DNA of 64,000 bases from Fidelibacterota bacterium (lineage in GTDB: Bacteria > Fidelibacterota > UBA8477 > JABMPR01), in NCBI GenBank assembly GCA_016845065.1, contig JAERTG010000050.1, positions 1 to 64,000 on the forward strand, in the 5' to 3' direction. The notes below the pieces were generated by a model that worked only from the letters and a program-made list of their open reading frames with translations, did no database searches and was not told where the DNA came from. Positions 36,236 to 45,308 of the stretch are shown here, piece after piece. Both the position numbers and the translations under genes were made by a program. Each line of letters starts with the position of its first letter. The first letter of the stretch is position 1.

Positions 36236-37189
36236 ATGAAAATTAGCGACATCCTCCAAGAGAGAAAAGACCCCTTTTTAAGTTTTGAAATAATTCCACC
36301 TACAAGGGGTAGAAGTGCACGTGAAATCTATGAAATCATTGATGAATTAATAGAATTCAAACCCCCTTTCATTGATGTGACCAGTCATGCGGCTGATTCA
36401 TATTTTATTGAACAAGACAATGGTACCTTTACCAGGCACATAAAGCGAAAACGACCTGGAACTATTGGGTTATGTGCTGCCATTAAATATAGATATCGGC
36501 TAGAAGCTGTTCCTCATTTGCTTTGCCAGGGCTTTACAAAACAGGAAACAGAAGATGCCTTGATCGAATTGAATTATCTTGGAATAGACAATGTCTTGGC
36601 CATTCGGGGTGATCAATTGCAGTACAAAAAAGCACACCCCGTGGGACGAGAAGCTAATGACCACGCCCTGGATTTGGTTAAACAGATCAGTAATATGAAT
36701 CGAGGTAAGTACCTCGAAGATATCCTCGATGCCGATGAATCAGATTTTTGTATTGGTGTAGGTGGGTATCCAGAGAAACACCCTGATGCTCCCAGTATGA
36801 ATGCCGATATCCGGTTTCTGAAGAAGAAGGTTGATGCTGGTGCCCAGTACATCGTAACACAGATGTTTTTTGATAATCAGGACTACTATCGATTTGTTGA
36901 TCAGTGCAGGGAAGAGGGCATAAAGATTCCTATTATCCCTGGTATCAAACTAGTAACCCGCAAGACGCAATTGCGTTCACTACCCCATGCATTTTCAGTA
37001 AACATCCCAGATGAATTGGTAAAGACTCTTGAATCAGCGGAAACTTCCCGCGAAAGAGCCGAAATTGGTATTAAACATGCCCTGGAGCAATGTGAAGATT
37101 TGCTAAATAACGGTGTGGAATGCCTTCATTTTTATGTTATGCAGGATGTTCGTCTGGTCAAGGAAGTTGCAAGGGCACTTAACATTTAA
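36236..37189 (+). CDS. metF: Methylenetetrahydrofolate reductase
   Basis: An FAD enzyme that reduces 5,10-methylene- to 5-methyl-tetrahydrofolate for methionine synthesis. It has 317 residues with the TIM-barrel landmarks SFEIIPPTRG near residue 15, DVTSHAAD near 45, a glutamine/arginine-rich NVLAIRGDQ near 120, GVGGYPEKHPDAP near 180, QYIVTQMFFDNQDYYRFVD near 205 and IIPGIKLVT near 235. No regulatory C-terminal domain is present, as is usual for bacteria. No ribosome site precedes the start (see promoter entry). Just downstream is the converging birA. Confidence 0.95.
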   Translation: MKISDILQERKDPFLSFEIIPPTRGRSAREIYEIIDELIEFKPPFIDVTSHAADSYFIEQDNGTFTRHIKRKRPGTIGLCAAIKYRYRLEAVPHLLCQGFTKQETEDALIELNYLGIDNVLAIRGDQLQYKKAHPVGREANDHALDLVKQISNMNRGKYLEDILDADESDFCIGVGGYPEKHPDAPSMNADIRFLKKKVDAGAQYIVTQMFFDNQDYYRFVDQCREEGIKIPIIPGIKLVTRKTQLRSLPHAFSVNIPDELVKTLESAETSRERAEIGIKHALEQCEDLLNNGVECLHFYVMQDVRLVKEVARALNI

Positions 37190-37195
37190 GACCTG

Positions 37196-37972
37196 TTAAA
37201 GCGATTCAATAAGTCGTATTTCACCAGTTTGGAAGCTTTTGAGTCTCCCGTCAATATTGATGAGTGCGTCGCCCCTCTTATTAATTCCTGAAAATTGACC
37301 TTCAAAATCACCCTGAGGAGATTCCAATTTGACCTTATGGTTCATTTTGTATGCCCGCTCGTTCCACTCGGCTGCAAGGTTATCCCCATCATTTAGTAAG
37401 GACATGTTTTCAAAAAAAACATCAACAAACAATTTGATTAATAATGATCTTTCAGAGATCTCTAAACCCTCTAGTTTCAGAGAAGTGGCTTGTTGTTGAA
37501 TTGATGAAGGAAAATCATCTTTCTTGTGGCTTAGGTTTATTCCAATCCCTATTACCGCTGAGCTAATCCTATCACCTTGCCATTGTAGCTCTGTTAGTAT
37601 GCCACCACACTTCCTGGAATTGATTATGATGTCATTAGGCCATTTCAACTGAATCGCCATGTCCAGGAGGGGCGAGATGATCTTGTGGACAACGATACCT
37701 GTATATATGGATAAAAGTTGGAGATTATATGAAAGTGATCTATCTCGGCCCAGTTGCAAGGACATCCAGAGACCTAAACCGGCTGCAGATTCCCATTTAC
37801 GTCCTTGCTGTCCCTTTCCATGGGTCTGTTCATCAGCCACAACCAATACATTTAAACCTCGAAACTCCTGACGACGTCTTCTTATTTCAAGGTTAGTGGA
37901 ATCAACTGTATTAAGAGACATGGATTCATCCAAGTCGGGGTGGTGTCGCATAAGAGGTGGTATTTTTTTCAT
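37196..37972 (-). CDS. birA: Biotin-[carboxyl-carrier protein] ligase
   Basis: Attaches biotin to the lysine of biotin carrier proteins through biotinyl-AMP. It has 258 residues. The biotin/ATP loop is GKGQQGRKWES near residue 55, the catalytic lysine is in LKWPNDIIINSRKCGGIL near 110-130, and VIGIGINL lies near 145. There is no N-terminal helix-turn-helix, so this is the monofunctional class and does not repress biotin genes. It lies 8 bases after the mutase stop and in the same operon as its likely substrate, the carrier protein at 40251-40754. Confidence 0.92.
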   Translation of the reverse strand: MKKIPPLMRHHPDLDESMSLNTVDSTNLEIRRRRQEFRGLNVLVVADEQTHGKGQQGRKWESAAGLGLWMSLQLGRDRSLSYNLQLLSIYTGIVVHKIISPLLDMAIQLKWPNDIIINSRKCGGILTELQWQGDRISSAVIGIGINLSHKKDDFPSSIQQQATSLKLEGLEISERSLLIKLFVDVFFENMSLLNDGDNLAAEWNERAYKMNHKVKLESPQGDFEGQFSGINKRGDALINIDGRLKSFQTGEIRLIESL

Positions 37973-37974
37973 AC

Positions 37975-37993
37975 CCAGGGTTATTGACCCTGG
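37975..37993 (-). other. Hairpin over the mutase stop codon and before birA
   Basis: CCAGGG (37975-37980) and CCCTGG (37988-37993) form a perfect 6-bp stem whose loop holds the mutase stop codon. The birA ATG follows 2 bases after the stem. Terminating ribosomes would open it, so it may couple birA translation to the mutase. Confidence 0.4.
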
Positions 37994-39483
37994 TACTCGC
38001 CAAATACTGACCGAAGCGTATTTGAAATTTCACCTATGGAAGCATATTCGCGAACTGCGGATAATATATAGGGATAGAGGTTTGTCTCCGGTTGTTGGGC
38101 TGCAACTTTCAGTTCAGCCAGCGAAACATGAAGAGAGTCTTGATCGCGTCCAGCTTTAGTTGACATCAAATCCTTCAGCTGTTCCATCGCAGCGGTTGTC
38201 TCTAGTTTCAAAATCTCAGGTTGAATATCCTGATCATCGATATATTTATTCTGTCCAATTACTACACGCTCCCCCTGTTCAATATCCTGCTGATATTGAT
38301 AGGCGCTGTTTCCGATCTCGTTTTGAAAATAGCCAAGCTCGATTGCTTTCACCGCACCACCCATCTCATCTACCTTCTCCAGGTAATCAAAAACTTCACC
38401 TTCCAGTTTGTCCGTTAGTTCTTCAATGACTTCAGAACCTGCCAGGGGATCGACATAGTTCGTGACACCACTCTCAAAGCCGATAACCTGTTGTGTTCTG
38501 AGAGCCAATCTTGCCGACTCCTCTGTTGGTAATGCAAGTGCTTCATCCCGTGAATTCGTGTGAAGGGACTGAGTACCTCCCAATACGGCAGCGAGAGCCT
38601 GGAGAGTCACTCGAACAACATTATTGTCAATCTGCTGAGCAGTAAGTGTAGACCCTCCAGTCTGAGTATGGAAACGGCACATCATGGCTTTGGGATTGGT
38701 GGCACCAAACCGTTCCCTCATTATTTTGGCCCAGATTCTACGCGATGCGCGGAACTTGGCCACTTCCTCCATCAAATCATTGTGGGCATTCCAAAAGAAT
38801 GATAGTCTTGCTCCAAACTTATCTACATCCAGACCTGCTGCAATGGCTGCTTCTACGTAGGCAATTCCGTTGGCAAAAGTAAAGGCCAATTCCTGGGCTG
38901 CTGTAGATCCGGCCTCGCGGATATGATATCCTGAAATGGAAATGGTATTCCAATTGGGGATGTGCTCATTGCAGTAGGAAAAAACATCAGTGATCAGTCG
39001 CAAAGATGCCTGTGGGGGATAGATGTATGTACCACGGGCTATGTATTCCTTCAGGACATCATTTTGTACAGTACCACGAAGATCCTGGCTACTCACACCT
39101 TGCTTCTCAGCCACGACCTGGTACATAGCCAAAAGGATGATAGCAGTTGAATTGATAGTCATGGAGGTAGACACTTTGTCCAGAGGGATACCATCAAATA
39201 GAACTTCCATATCTGCAAGGGTATCAATGGGTACACCAACCTTCCCGATTTCACCTTCAGCAATGGGATCATCAGAATCAAATCCGATCTGGGTTGGTAA
39301 ATCAAAAGCGACAGATAGACCGGTGGTCCCCTGTTTTAATAAAAATCTATACCTGGCGTTGGAGTCTTTCGCACTGGAAAAACCGGCATATTGTCGCATC
39401 GTCCATTTTCTGGAACGATACATTTCTTCGTAAATACCCTTAGTAAAAGGATATTGTCCGGCTTTCTCCCCTTGGTTACTCAT
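37981..39483 (-). CDS. Methylmalonyl-CoA mutase large subunit without B12-binding domain
   Basis: 500 residues from the ATG at 39483, which has AGGAGA 6 bases upstream. It interconverts methylmalonyl-CoA and succinyl-CoA with adenosylcobalamin. It has [27 protein letters not shown] near residue 37, [36 protein letters not shown] near 150-170, and [20 protein letters not shown]. The tyrosine in RQYAGFS and the arginine in ASLRL match methylmalonyl-CoA rather than isobutyryl-CoA mutases. The protein ends at the barrel, so the cobalamin domain must be a separate polypeptide that is not in this window. Its operon with biotin carboxylase, carrier protein and birA indicates the propionate pathway. 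Confidence 0.88.
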   Translation of the reverse strand: MSNQGEKAGQYPFTKGIYEEMYRSRKWTMRQYAGFSSAKDSNARYRFLLKQGTTGLSVAFDLPTQIGFDSDDPIAEGEIGKVGVPIDTLADMEVLFDGIPLDKVSTSMTINSTAIILLAMYQVVAEKQGVSSQDLRGTVQNDVLKEYIARGTYIYPPQASLRLITDVFSYCNEHIPNWNTISISGYHIREAGSTAAQELAFTFANGIAYVEAAIAAGLDVDKFGARLSFFWNAHNDLMEEVAKFRASRRIWAKIMRERFGATNPKAMMCRFHTQTGGSTLTAQQIDNNVVRVTLQALAAVLGGTQSLHTNSRDEALALPTEESARLALRTQQVIGFESGVTNYVDPLAGSEVIEELTDKLEGEVFDYLEKVDEMGGAVKAIELGYFQNEIGNSAYQYQQDIEQGERVVIGQNKYIDDQDIQPEILKLETTAAMEQLKDLMSTKAGRDQDSLHVSLAELKVAAQQPETNLYPYILSAVREYASIGEISNTLRSVFGEYQGQ

Positions 39484-39492
39484 CAAATTCTC

Positions 39493-40215
39493 CTAAATTC
39501 CACGCTCAGTCTTAATCTGTTGGTATGCGTCATTAATAGCTTTGAATTTGTCCTCTGCCATTTTTTGAAATTCTGGTCCAAGATGCTGAACCTTGTCAGG
39601 ATGAAATCTTGCTGCCATTGAGCGATAGGCTTTTTTAATGTCCTGGTCACTAGCGGAAGGGTCGATCTCAAGCATCTTGTAGTAGGAGTTGGTATTTTTT
39701 ATGAAAATAGCCATGATGGCATCCACATCTCGTACGTTTAGCTTCAAGTGTTGACCTATTTCCTGAATGATCTCCACTTCACTTGCATGGACTTGACCAT
39801 CTGCCTGGCTGATTCCAAATAGAACGTGCATGAGTTGAAGCTTTTCAGCCGTGTTCATATGACCATTTATTTGATTGGCTATTTCATAGATGTAGTAGTC
39901 CTGCTCCAGTAAATTCTTTAGTAATACCAGCATTTCCTGGGCATTATCGCGACCAAAACTTTTAATGAGGAATTGTTTTACATAATCCAACTCAGCTTTG
40001 ACTACTTTTCCGTCTGCCTTCATCACCGCTGCGACGAGAACCAGCATTGCAATTGCAAAATCACCTGGCCTGGTCTGCTGTGAAATTCTCGGACCAGAAC
40101 CCTGTCCCATGTTAGGGTTCGCATCAACCTGACCACCCAGCCACCAACCAATCAACCCACCAATGGGTCCTGCAAAAGCCCATCCGAGCCCAGCTCCAAA
40201 CATTCTACCTAGCAT
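39493..40215 (-). CDS. DjlA-like protein: TerB-like domain plus C-terminal J domain
   Basis: 240 residues. A glycine-rich hydrophobic start (MFGAGLGWAFAGPIGGLIGWWLGG) probably inserts in the membrane. A TerB-like all-helical domain covers about residues 50-165 (LVAAVMKADGKVVKAELDYV, FGISQADGQVHASEVEII). The last 65 residues are a J domain with HPD (YYKMLEIDPSASDQDIKKAY, RFHPDKV), which stimulates DnaK ATPase. The order matches DjlA. It lies between the mutase and the biotin carrier protein, with no known functional link to either. Confidence 0.87.
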   Translation of the reverse strand: MLGRMFGAGLGWAFAGPIGGLIGWWLGGQVDANPNMGQGSGPRISQQTRPGDFAIAMLVLVAAVMKADGKVVKAELDYVKQFLIKSFGRDNAQEMLVLLKNLLEQDYYIYEIANQINGHMNTAEKLQLMHVLFGISQADGQVHASEVEIIQEIGQHLKLNVRDVDAIMAIFIKNTNSYYKMLEIDPSASDQDIKKAYRSMAARFHPDKVQHLGPEFQKMAEDKFKAINDAYQQIKTERGI

Positions 40216-40250
40216 TTGTATTCCAGTATTTTAGTTATCATCAGAAAGAC

Positions 40251-40754
40251 TTACTCAATCTCGATGATATTTGTTCCCTTTTCAACGGTTTGACCTTCGG
40301 TCACACCAATCCTCTTTACGGTTCCAGCAATTGGAGATTTAATCTCATTCTCCATTTTCATGGCTTCAATCAGGAAAAGTGGGTCGCCCTCACTAACCTC
40401 ATCACCTGCTCCATGAAAAATTTTCGTGACAAGACCGGGGATTTGAGCACTGATCAGTCCGGCTTTTACTTCCTTGAGTGAATCCCAACCTAATTCTCTC
40501 AAATGCAAATGTACTGCATCTAAAAGCTCCAAATTAATGGGGGTTCCATTTATGTTTACACGATTTGCCTCGTTTGGACAAACGCCTACCACAAATGATC
40601 GGTTATTCATCAGGACACTATGCACGCCAGGTTGAACCTGAATTGCCTCAAATCGTAATTCATTTTCACCTGTTTTAATGACCAACTCGCTGGATTCACC
40701 AGTGAAGTTGGCTTCTATAGATCGATTGTTCGCATTAATTTCAAATTTCATCAT
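40251..40754 (-). CDS. Biotin carboxyl carrier protein (acyl-CoA carboxylase)
   Basis: 167 residues. The last about 75 form a biotinyl domain with the acceptor lysine K133 in EAMKMENEI, followed by SPIAGTVKRIGV. The first about 85 residues form a beta-rich linker-like domain as in carriers of propionyl/acetyl-CoA carboxylases. GGAGGAA precedes two tandem ATGs. The first overlaps the carboxylase stop as ATGA (40751-40754), so the two are translationally coupled. The carboxyltransferase subunit is not nearby. Confidence 0.9.
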   Translation of the reverse strand: MMKFEINANNRSIEANFTGESSELVIKTGENELRFEAIQVQPGVHSVLMNNRSFVVGVCPNEANRVNINGTPINLELLDAVHLHLRELGWDSLKEVKAGLISAQIPGLVTKIFHGAGDEVSEGDPLFLIEAMKMENEIKSPIAGTVKRIGVTEGQTVEKGTNIIEIE

Positions 40755-42253
40755 TTATTCCTCCCCAGCTGTGCATTGACCCAGTTAGAGCGCGTTTTCT
40801 TTTTTGAGGATGATGAATGAGAACCATGCTTTATTTGATTTTGGTGATGAAACAGAGAGCCGCCTGCTACCAAGAGGACTTCCTCAGTAGTAGCCGACAG
40901 GTCGGCATGTAATTCATCCATGAAATTGGTATAGAAATGTGTATCATAGGTTCCTTCACGGAAAGTGTTGTGCTTTATAACTGATCTGCAAAACTGAATC
41001 GTCGTCTCAATACCCCCAATATAAAATTCTCTAAGAGCTCTTTCACTTCGATTTAGCGCCGATTCTCGATCATGCGCCCAACAAATCAATTTTCCCAACA
41101 TGGGATCGTAGTAGGGAGTGATTTCAATTCCCTGTCTGATAGCTCCATCAAAGCGTGTACCTGCACCATCTGGTATTTGCAGCATAACGATTTCTCCAGT
41201 AGAGGGGGCAAAATCGTGGGCAGCATCTTCAGCGTAGATACGACATTCAATCGCATGCCCTGTCGTACTTATATCAATCTGTTTATGAGAAAGAGTCTGA
41301 CCTGCTGCAATACGGATTTGCTCCGCAACCAAATCCACTCCAGTAACCATCTCTGTCACAGGATGCTCCACTTGGAGACGCGTATTCATTTCAAGGAAAT
41401 AGAAATTTCTATACTTATCGACCAAAAACTCAACGGTTCCCGCACCAACATACTTACAACTTTCTGCTGTCTCCACTGCAGCCTTACCCATCTTCGTTCT
41501 AAGATCATCATCGATGAATGGACTGGGCGATTCTTCAATAACCTTCTGATACCGTCTTTGAATGGAACATTCACGCTCGTTCAGGTGGATTGTATTGCCA
41601 TGTGTATCAGCGAGAATTTGAAACTCAATATGATGGGGTTCTTCCAGATACTTTTCTATATATACGCGTCCGTCACCGAAAGCTGATTGTGACTCTCTCT
41701 GGGCTTTCCCTACAGCATCTTCAAATTCGTCAGGAGCATTGACGATGCGCATCCCTTTGCCACCACCGCCACCGGCAGCTTTAATAAGCACAGGGAAACC
41801 GATATCATTGGCGACCTCCAATGCTCGTGAAATGTCTGCGATGGGCTCTTCTGTACCGGGCACAACGGGGACCTGCGTCTTCAGCATTGCTTGCCGTGCC
41901 ATGGTTTTATCACCCATGATCTTAATCGCAGAGGCAGGCGGACCAATAAATACGATGCCTGCCTTGGAAACCTCACTGGCAAAATCCGTGTTCTCAGATA
42001 AAAATCCATACCCCGGATGAATAGCTTCAGCACCTGAAGCTCTGGCCACTTCTAGTATTTTAGGATAATTGAGGTAACTATGGGTGGAAGGGGCAGGTCC
42101 AATGTGGTAAGCTTCATCAGCAAAAAGAACATGGGGAGCAGTACGATCCGCTTCAGAGAAGACCGCCACGACTTCAATTCCCATTTCTCGACATGTCCTC
42201 ATGACTCTTAATGCAATTTCGCCTCGATTAGCGATCAATATTTTTTTAAACAT
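40751..42253 (-). CDS. Biotin carboxylase subunit of acyl-CoA carboxylase
   Basis: ATP-dependent carboxylation of biotin on the carrier protein. It has 500 residues with MFKKILIANRGEIALRVMRT at the start, the glycine-rich loop AAGGGGGKGMR near residue 165, HHIEFQILAD near 210, ERECSIQRR near 230, EMNTRLQVEHPVTE near 290 and ECRIYAED near 340. A 50-residue Ser/Lys-rich tail goes beyond the usual about 450-residue AccC and is more like the alpha chain of propionyl-CoA carboxylase. TAGGAG lies before the ATG, which directly follows the ligA stop. Together with the mutase, propionyl-CoA is the likely acceptor, though acetyl-CoA cannot be excluded. Confidence 0.92.
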   Translation of the reverse strand: MFKKILIANRGEIALRVMRTCREMGIEVVAVFSEADRTAPHVLFADEAYHIGPAPSTHSYLNYPKILEVARASGAEAIHPGYGFLSENTDFASEVSKAGIVFIGPPASAIKIMGDKTMARQAMLKTQVPVVPGTEEPIADISRALEVANDIGFPVLIKAAGGGGGKGMRIVNAPDEFEDAVGKAQRESQSAFGDGRVYIEKYLEEPHHIEFQILADTHGNTIHLNERECSIQRRYQKVIEESPSPFIDDDLRTKMGKAAVETAESCKYVGAGTVEFLVDKYRNFYFLEMNTRLQVEHPVTEMVTGVDLVAEQIRIAAGQTLSHKQIDISTTGHAIECRIYAEDAAHDFAPSTGEIVMLQIPDGAGTRFDGAIRQGIEITPYYDPMLGKLICWAHDRESALNRSERALREFYIGGIETTIQFCRSVIKHNTFREGTYDTHFYTNFMDELHADLSATTEEVLLVAGGSLFHHQNQIKHGSHSSSSKKKTRSNWVNAQLGRNK

Positions 42254-44266
42254 TTATTCCGCTCCTACCATTCTTCGAAACTCATCTTCCGTGAGAATTA
42301 TCACTCCCAGCTTCGTGGCTTTTTCCATCTTGGAGCCAGCTCCTGGTCCAGCTACGAGGTAGTCTGTTTTTTTACTAATTGAGTTGGCTGATGCGCCACC
42401 CAGCGATTCCACTAATACTCTCGCCGAGTCTCGATTAAAATGCTCCAACTTTCCAGTAAACACGAAAGAGAGCCCTGAAAGCATGCCCTCACTTCTGGAA
42501 CTTACATCGATTGTAGGGTTTAATCCATGTTCAGCCAATTTATCCAGTATTACAAGATTATCTGAATCCCTGAAGAACTCCACCAACCCCCGGGCTACAA
42601 TAGGACCGATCTCATGAGTGGCCTCAAGATCCTCCACCGTTGCTTTACCCATAGCCGTCAATGAACCGTATTTATTGGCAATTACTTTGGAAATATGCTC
42701 TCCAACATTGCGAATGCCCAATCCATGTACAAGCCGCCATAAATCCACTGATTTGCTGGAATCTATGGCTTCCAAGACATTGAGAGCGGATTTGTCTGCC
42801 ATTCGCTCCAAACTGGCCAATTGCTCAAGTTCAAGTGAATAGATATCAGCAATACTGGAAATGAGTCCGGTATCCACTAACTGTGCAACCAGCTTGGTTC
42901 CAAACCCATCAATATCCATGCAGCGTTTAGCAACAAAATGTTCTATACGTCCTTTTATTTGGGCAGGGCAGGAAATATTCTGACAATAATGTTTCGCATC
43001 TCCCTCAAGTCGGATGACGTGGCCATCACAAGCTGGGCAGCGATCGGGAATTGTATAAGCGTGCGAACCTTCCGGTCGTTTTTCAAGAATGGCCTTTACG
43101 ACTTCGGGAATAACATCGCCAGCCCGCTGGACAACTACAGTATCACCTTCTCGAACATCCTTGCGATCAATTTCATCCTGATTATGGAGGGTTGCCCTCG
43201 CCACCATGACACCCCCAAGATGAACAGGTTCAAGATTTGCCACTGGAGTAATCGCACCGGTTCTTCCAACACTGGGAACGATGCTTAAAATTTTGGTAAT
43301 TTCCTGACGAGCCTTAAACTTACCAGCTATAGCCCACCGCGGTGATCTGCTTCGAATACCTAATCGGTTTTGGTAATCGAGGCGATTCACTTTTGACACC
43401 GTACCATCAATGTCATATTCCAGATTTTCACGCTTACTCTCAAGTTTGCGATGGAATTGTATTACTGCCTCAATATCAGGGCACAATTCATACTGATCAT
43501 TTACGGGAAAGCCCCAATCCTTTAGAGCTTGGATTAAATCCATGTGTGAATCCACAGAGAAATTGTCAATTCGTCCTGGAGCATAAAGATTAATCAACAG
43601 ATTACGGCTCGCAGTAATCTTCGAATCCAATTGTCGTAAGCTCCCTGCGGCAGCATTACGAGGATTGGCAAAGGATTGCTTCCCCTGATCTAGCTGGCGC
43701 TGATTCAAGTGGTCAAAATCCTGATGCCCCATAAAGACTTCACCGCGGACCTCCAGGTATGAAGGGATAGCTAGCGAATCATCCCTCAGTCGTAGGGGTA
43801 GCGTCTTCAGGGTGCGAAGATTTTGAGTGATATTTTCACCAGTGAATCCATCACCTCTAGTAGATCCTGCGGTGAACAAACCGTCAACATAAATCAATTC
43901 AACACCAAGGCCATCAAGTTTTGGCTCAACGACGTAGTCCAGCTGTTCAATCTCAAGATCCTTTCGGACTCTTGTATCGAAGCTGATCAGCTCCTCTTCA
44001 TCCATCGCATTGGACAAGGAAAGCATGGGGATGCTATGAGTCAGTTGGTCAAAACCTGAAAGCGGTCGGCTACCAACCCTTTGTGTGGGGGAATCAGCCT
44101 GCTTTAATTCTGGGAATTGATTTTCAAGATCCTGAAGCTCCCTGAGCAGGGCATCATAGCCGGCATCAGAAATCGTAGGATTATCAAGTATATAGTATCG
44201 ATGATTATGCTCAGTCAATGCTTCCGTAAGTTCACGGATACGTGCAAGGGTTTGTGCTTGGGTCAT
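42254..44266 (-). CDS. ligA: NAD-dependent DNA ligase
   Basis: Seals nicks in replication and repair. It has 670 residues from the ATG at 44266. The upstream ATG at 44311 lies inside a terminator hairpin and adds a tail not found in the family. It has the N-terminal Ia domain (HNHRYYILDNPTISDAGYDA), the adenylated lysine in EPKLDGLGVEL near residue 112, the OB fold, a four-cysteine zinc finger (CPACDGHVI, CQNISCPAQ) near 400-425, helix-hairpin-helix repeats, and a BRCT domain from about 590 (SGLSFVFTGKLEHFNRD). It directly precedes the biotin carboxylase with no gap. Confidence 0.95.
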   Translation of the reverse strand: MTQAQTLARIRELTEALTEHNHRYYILDNPTISDAGYDALLRELQDLENQFPELKQADSPTQRVGSRPLSGFDQLTHSIPMLSLSNAMDEEELISFDTRVRKDLEIEQLDYVVEPKLDGLGVELIYVDGLFTAGSTRGDGFTGENITQNLRTLKTLPLRLRDDSLAIPSYLEVRGEVFMGHQDFDHLNQRQLDQGKQSFANPRNAAAGSLRQLDSKITASRNLLINLYAPGRIDNFSVDSHMDLIQALKDWGFPVNDQYELCPDIEAVIQFHRKLESKRENLEYDIDGTVSKVNRLDYQNRLGIRSRSPRWAIAGKFKARQEITKILSIVPSVGRTGAITPVANLEPVHLGGVMVARATLHNQDEIDRKDVREGDTVVVQRAGDVIPEVVKAILEKRPEGSHAYTIPDRCPACDGHVIRLEGDAKHYCQNISCPAQIKGRIEHFVAKRCMDIDGFGTKLVAQLVDTGLISSIADIYSLELEQLASLERMADKSALNVLEAIDSSKSVDLWRLVHGLGIRNVGEHISKVIANKYGSLTAMGKATVEDLEATHEIGPIVARGLVEFFRDSDNLVILDKLAEHGLNPTIDVSSRSEGMLSGLSFVFTGKLEHFNRDSARVLVESLGGASANSISKKTDYLVAGPGAGSKMEKATKLGVIILTEDEFRRMVGAE

Positions 44267-44292
44267 AGGCTGAAAATGTAATCGGCGGGGTA

Positions 44293-44325
44293 TAAAAAAG
44301 AAACGCCCCATTAAGGGGCGTTTCT
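44293..44325 (-). terminator. Rho-independent terminator after the 64-residue protein
   Basis: On the minus strand AGAAACGCCCC pairs with GGGGCGTTTCT (11-bp perfect stem, 5-base loop), followed by a run of T (plus-strand A run 44293-44298). It separates the small gene from ligA. Confidence 0.9.
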
Positions 44326-44348
44326 GAAATTGTTGCCTGGAGTGATGC

Positions 44349-44543
44349 TTATTTAATCAGTGAATCCATCTGCTCAGTGATGTAATCAGCATGCTCTTTT
44401 TCCTCAGGAACAGCCAGCATTCCTTCTCTAAAACGAAGAGAATTGCTTTTATTCTTTTTAAGGGGCAGGATATAGCGTACCATCTTTTTATGGGTACGGA
44501 CCTTCCCGCGTACTTTATCTCCAAATGCTTGTGCTTTAGCCAT
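44349..44543 (-). CDS. Small basic protein, 64 residues, unknown
   Basis: The sequence starts MAKAQAFGDKVRGK and has FREGMLAVPEEKEHAD in the second half. It is lysine/arginine-rich at the front and acidic near the end. AGGAAAGAC precedes the ATG and a strong terminator follows 24 bases after the stop, so it is a real and probably well expressed gene. It has no signal peptide, cysteine or membrane segment. The layout (basic start, KMVR core, F-x-E-G-x-L-x-V-P) recalls small conserved proteins of the FCB group that are sometimes linked to ribosomes. I cannot assign a family. Confidence 0.75.
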   Translation of the reverse strand: MAKAQAFGDKVRGKVRTHKKMVRYILPLKKNKSNSLRFREGMLAVPEEKEHADYITEQMDSLIK

Positions 44544-44618
44544 AGTCTTTCCTCCAGTCCTTTAGCGGGGCGAAACTAAACGAACGTTACGCCTATTGCA
44601 AATATTTTTGTGCAACGC

Positions 44619-45113
44619 TTACTTGAAAGCCAGAATATCCTTCTCAAAGACCTTATGATCGGTATATCCAACATACTTGCGTTGAATATTAAAATTTCTA
44701 TCAATAACAAAGGTAGTAGGTATACTGCGCACACCACCATAGGCTTGAACCACATTGCCATCACCAAAAACAACGGGGTAATTGATATTCATTTTCTCAG
44801 CAAATGGAACCACAACTTTTGCACCACCACGGTCGAGAGAAATACCAAGAACTACAACATCATCTTCGTATTCATCCTGAAGCTGGATAAAGCTGGGTAT
44901 TTCCATTTTACAGGGACCACACCAGGTAGCCCAGAAGTCTAGGATGATAACTTTACCTTTATAGTCAGAGAGCGAAACTTTCTTTCCCTTCAGATCGGTG
45001 AGGGTAAAATCAGGAGCACTCTGAGCTGATACAGATGTTGTACCAATCATAAATATACCGAAGACTACAAAGAGAATGGCGGCTGAACTTGCGATAATTT
45101 TATTTTTTTTCAT
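44619..45113 (-). CDS. TlpA/ResA-like exported thioredoxin-fold protein
   Basis: 164 residues with an N-terminal membrane segment or signal peptide (SSAAILFVVFGIFMIGTTSVSA). APDFTLTDLKGKKVSLSDYKG follows, then the redox site in FWATWCGPCKMEIPSF near residues 62-76 (CGPC), and the cis-proline in VRSIPTTFVID near 130. It probably reduces disulphides outside the cytoplasm, for example in cytochrome c maturation or redox repair. No cytochrome gene is nearby. It is the first gene of the minus-strand run toward ligA. Confidence 0.9.
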   Translation of the reverse strand: MKKNKIIASSAAILFVVFGIFMIGTTSVSAQSAPDFTLTDLKGKKVSLSDYKGKVIILDFWATWCGPCKMEIPSFIQLQDEYEDDVVVLGISLDRGGAKVVVPFAEKMNINYPVVFGDGNVVQAYGGVRSIPTTFVIDRNFNIQRKYVGYTDHKVFEKDILAFK

Positions 45114-45308
45114 TCTATTCCTTCTTTCGTTGTTGCTCTTAGAGCGATTTTCACCCAGTGAGTTACAAATTACTGCAGTGAATATGGCTTTATAATCCCT
45201 TCTTTCACATTATGTTTCTCTGCTTTTGCTCGAAAACTGTCAAAGTGTCAGCCAGCAGTCAATTTCAAGCAACGCGAGTATGATTTTGGAGAGAAAGGGA
45301 AGACACAT

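Noticed and set aside
37196-37972. BirA as a biotin-operon repressor
   Set aside because: The N-terminal DNA-binding domain is missing, so only the ligase function is supported.
41072-41686. A 204-codon open frame opposite the biotin carboxylase gene
   Set aside because: It is entirely antisense to a clear conserved gene, has no ribosome site and reads like an accidental translation rich in Cys, His and Ile.
44267-44311. Upstream ATG for ligA
   Set aside because: It lies in the loop of the terminator that ends the preceding gene, and the added 15 residues are not a feature of DNA ligases.
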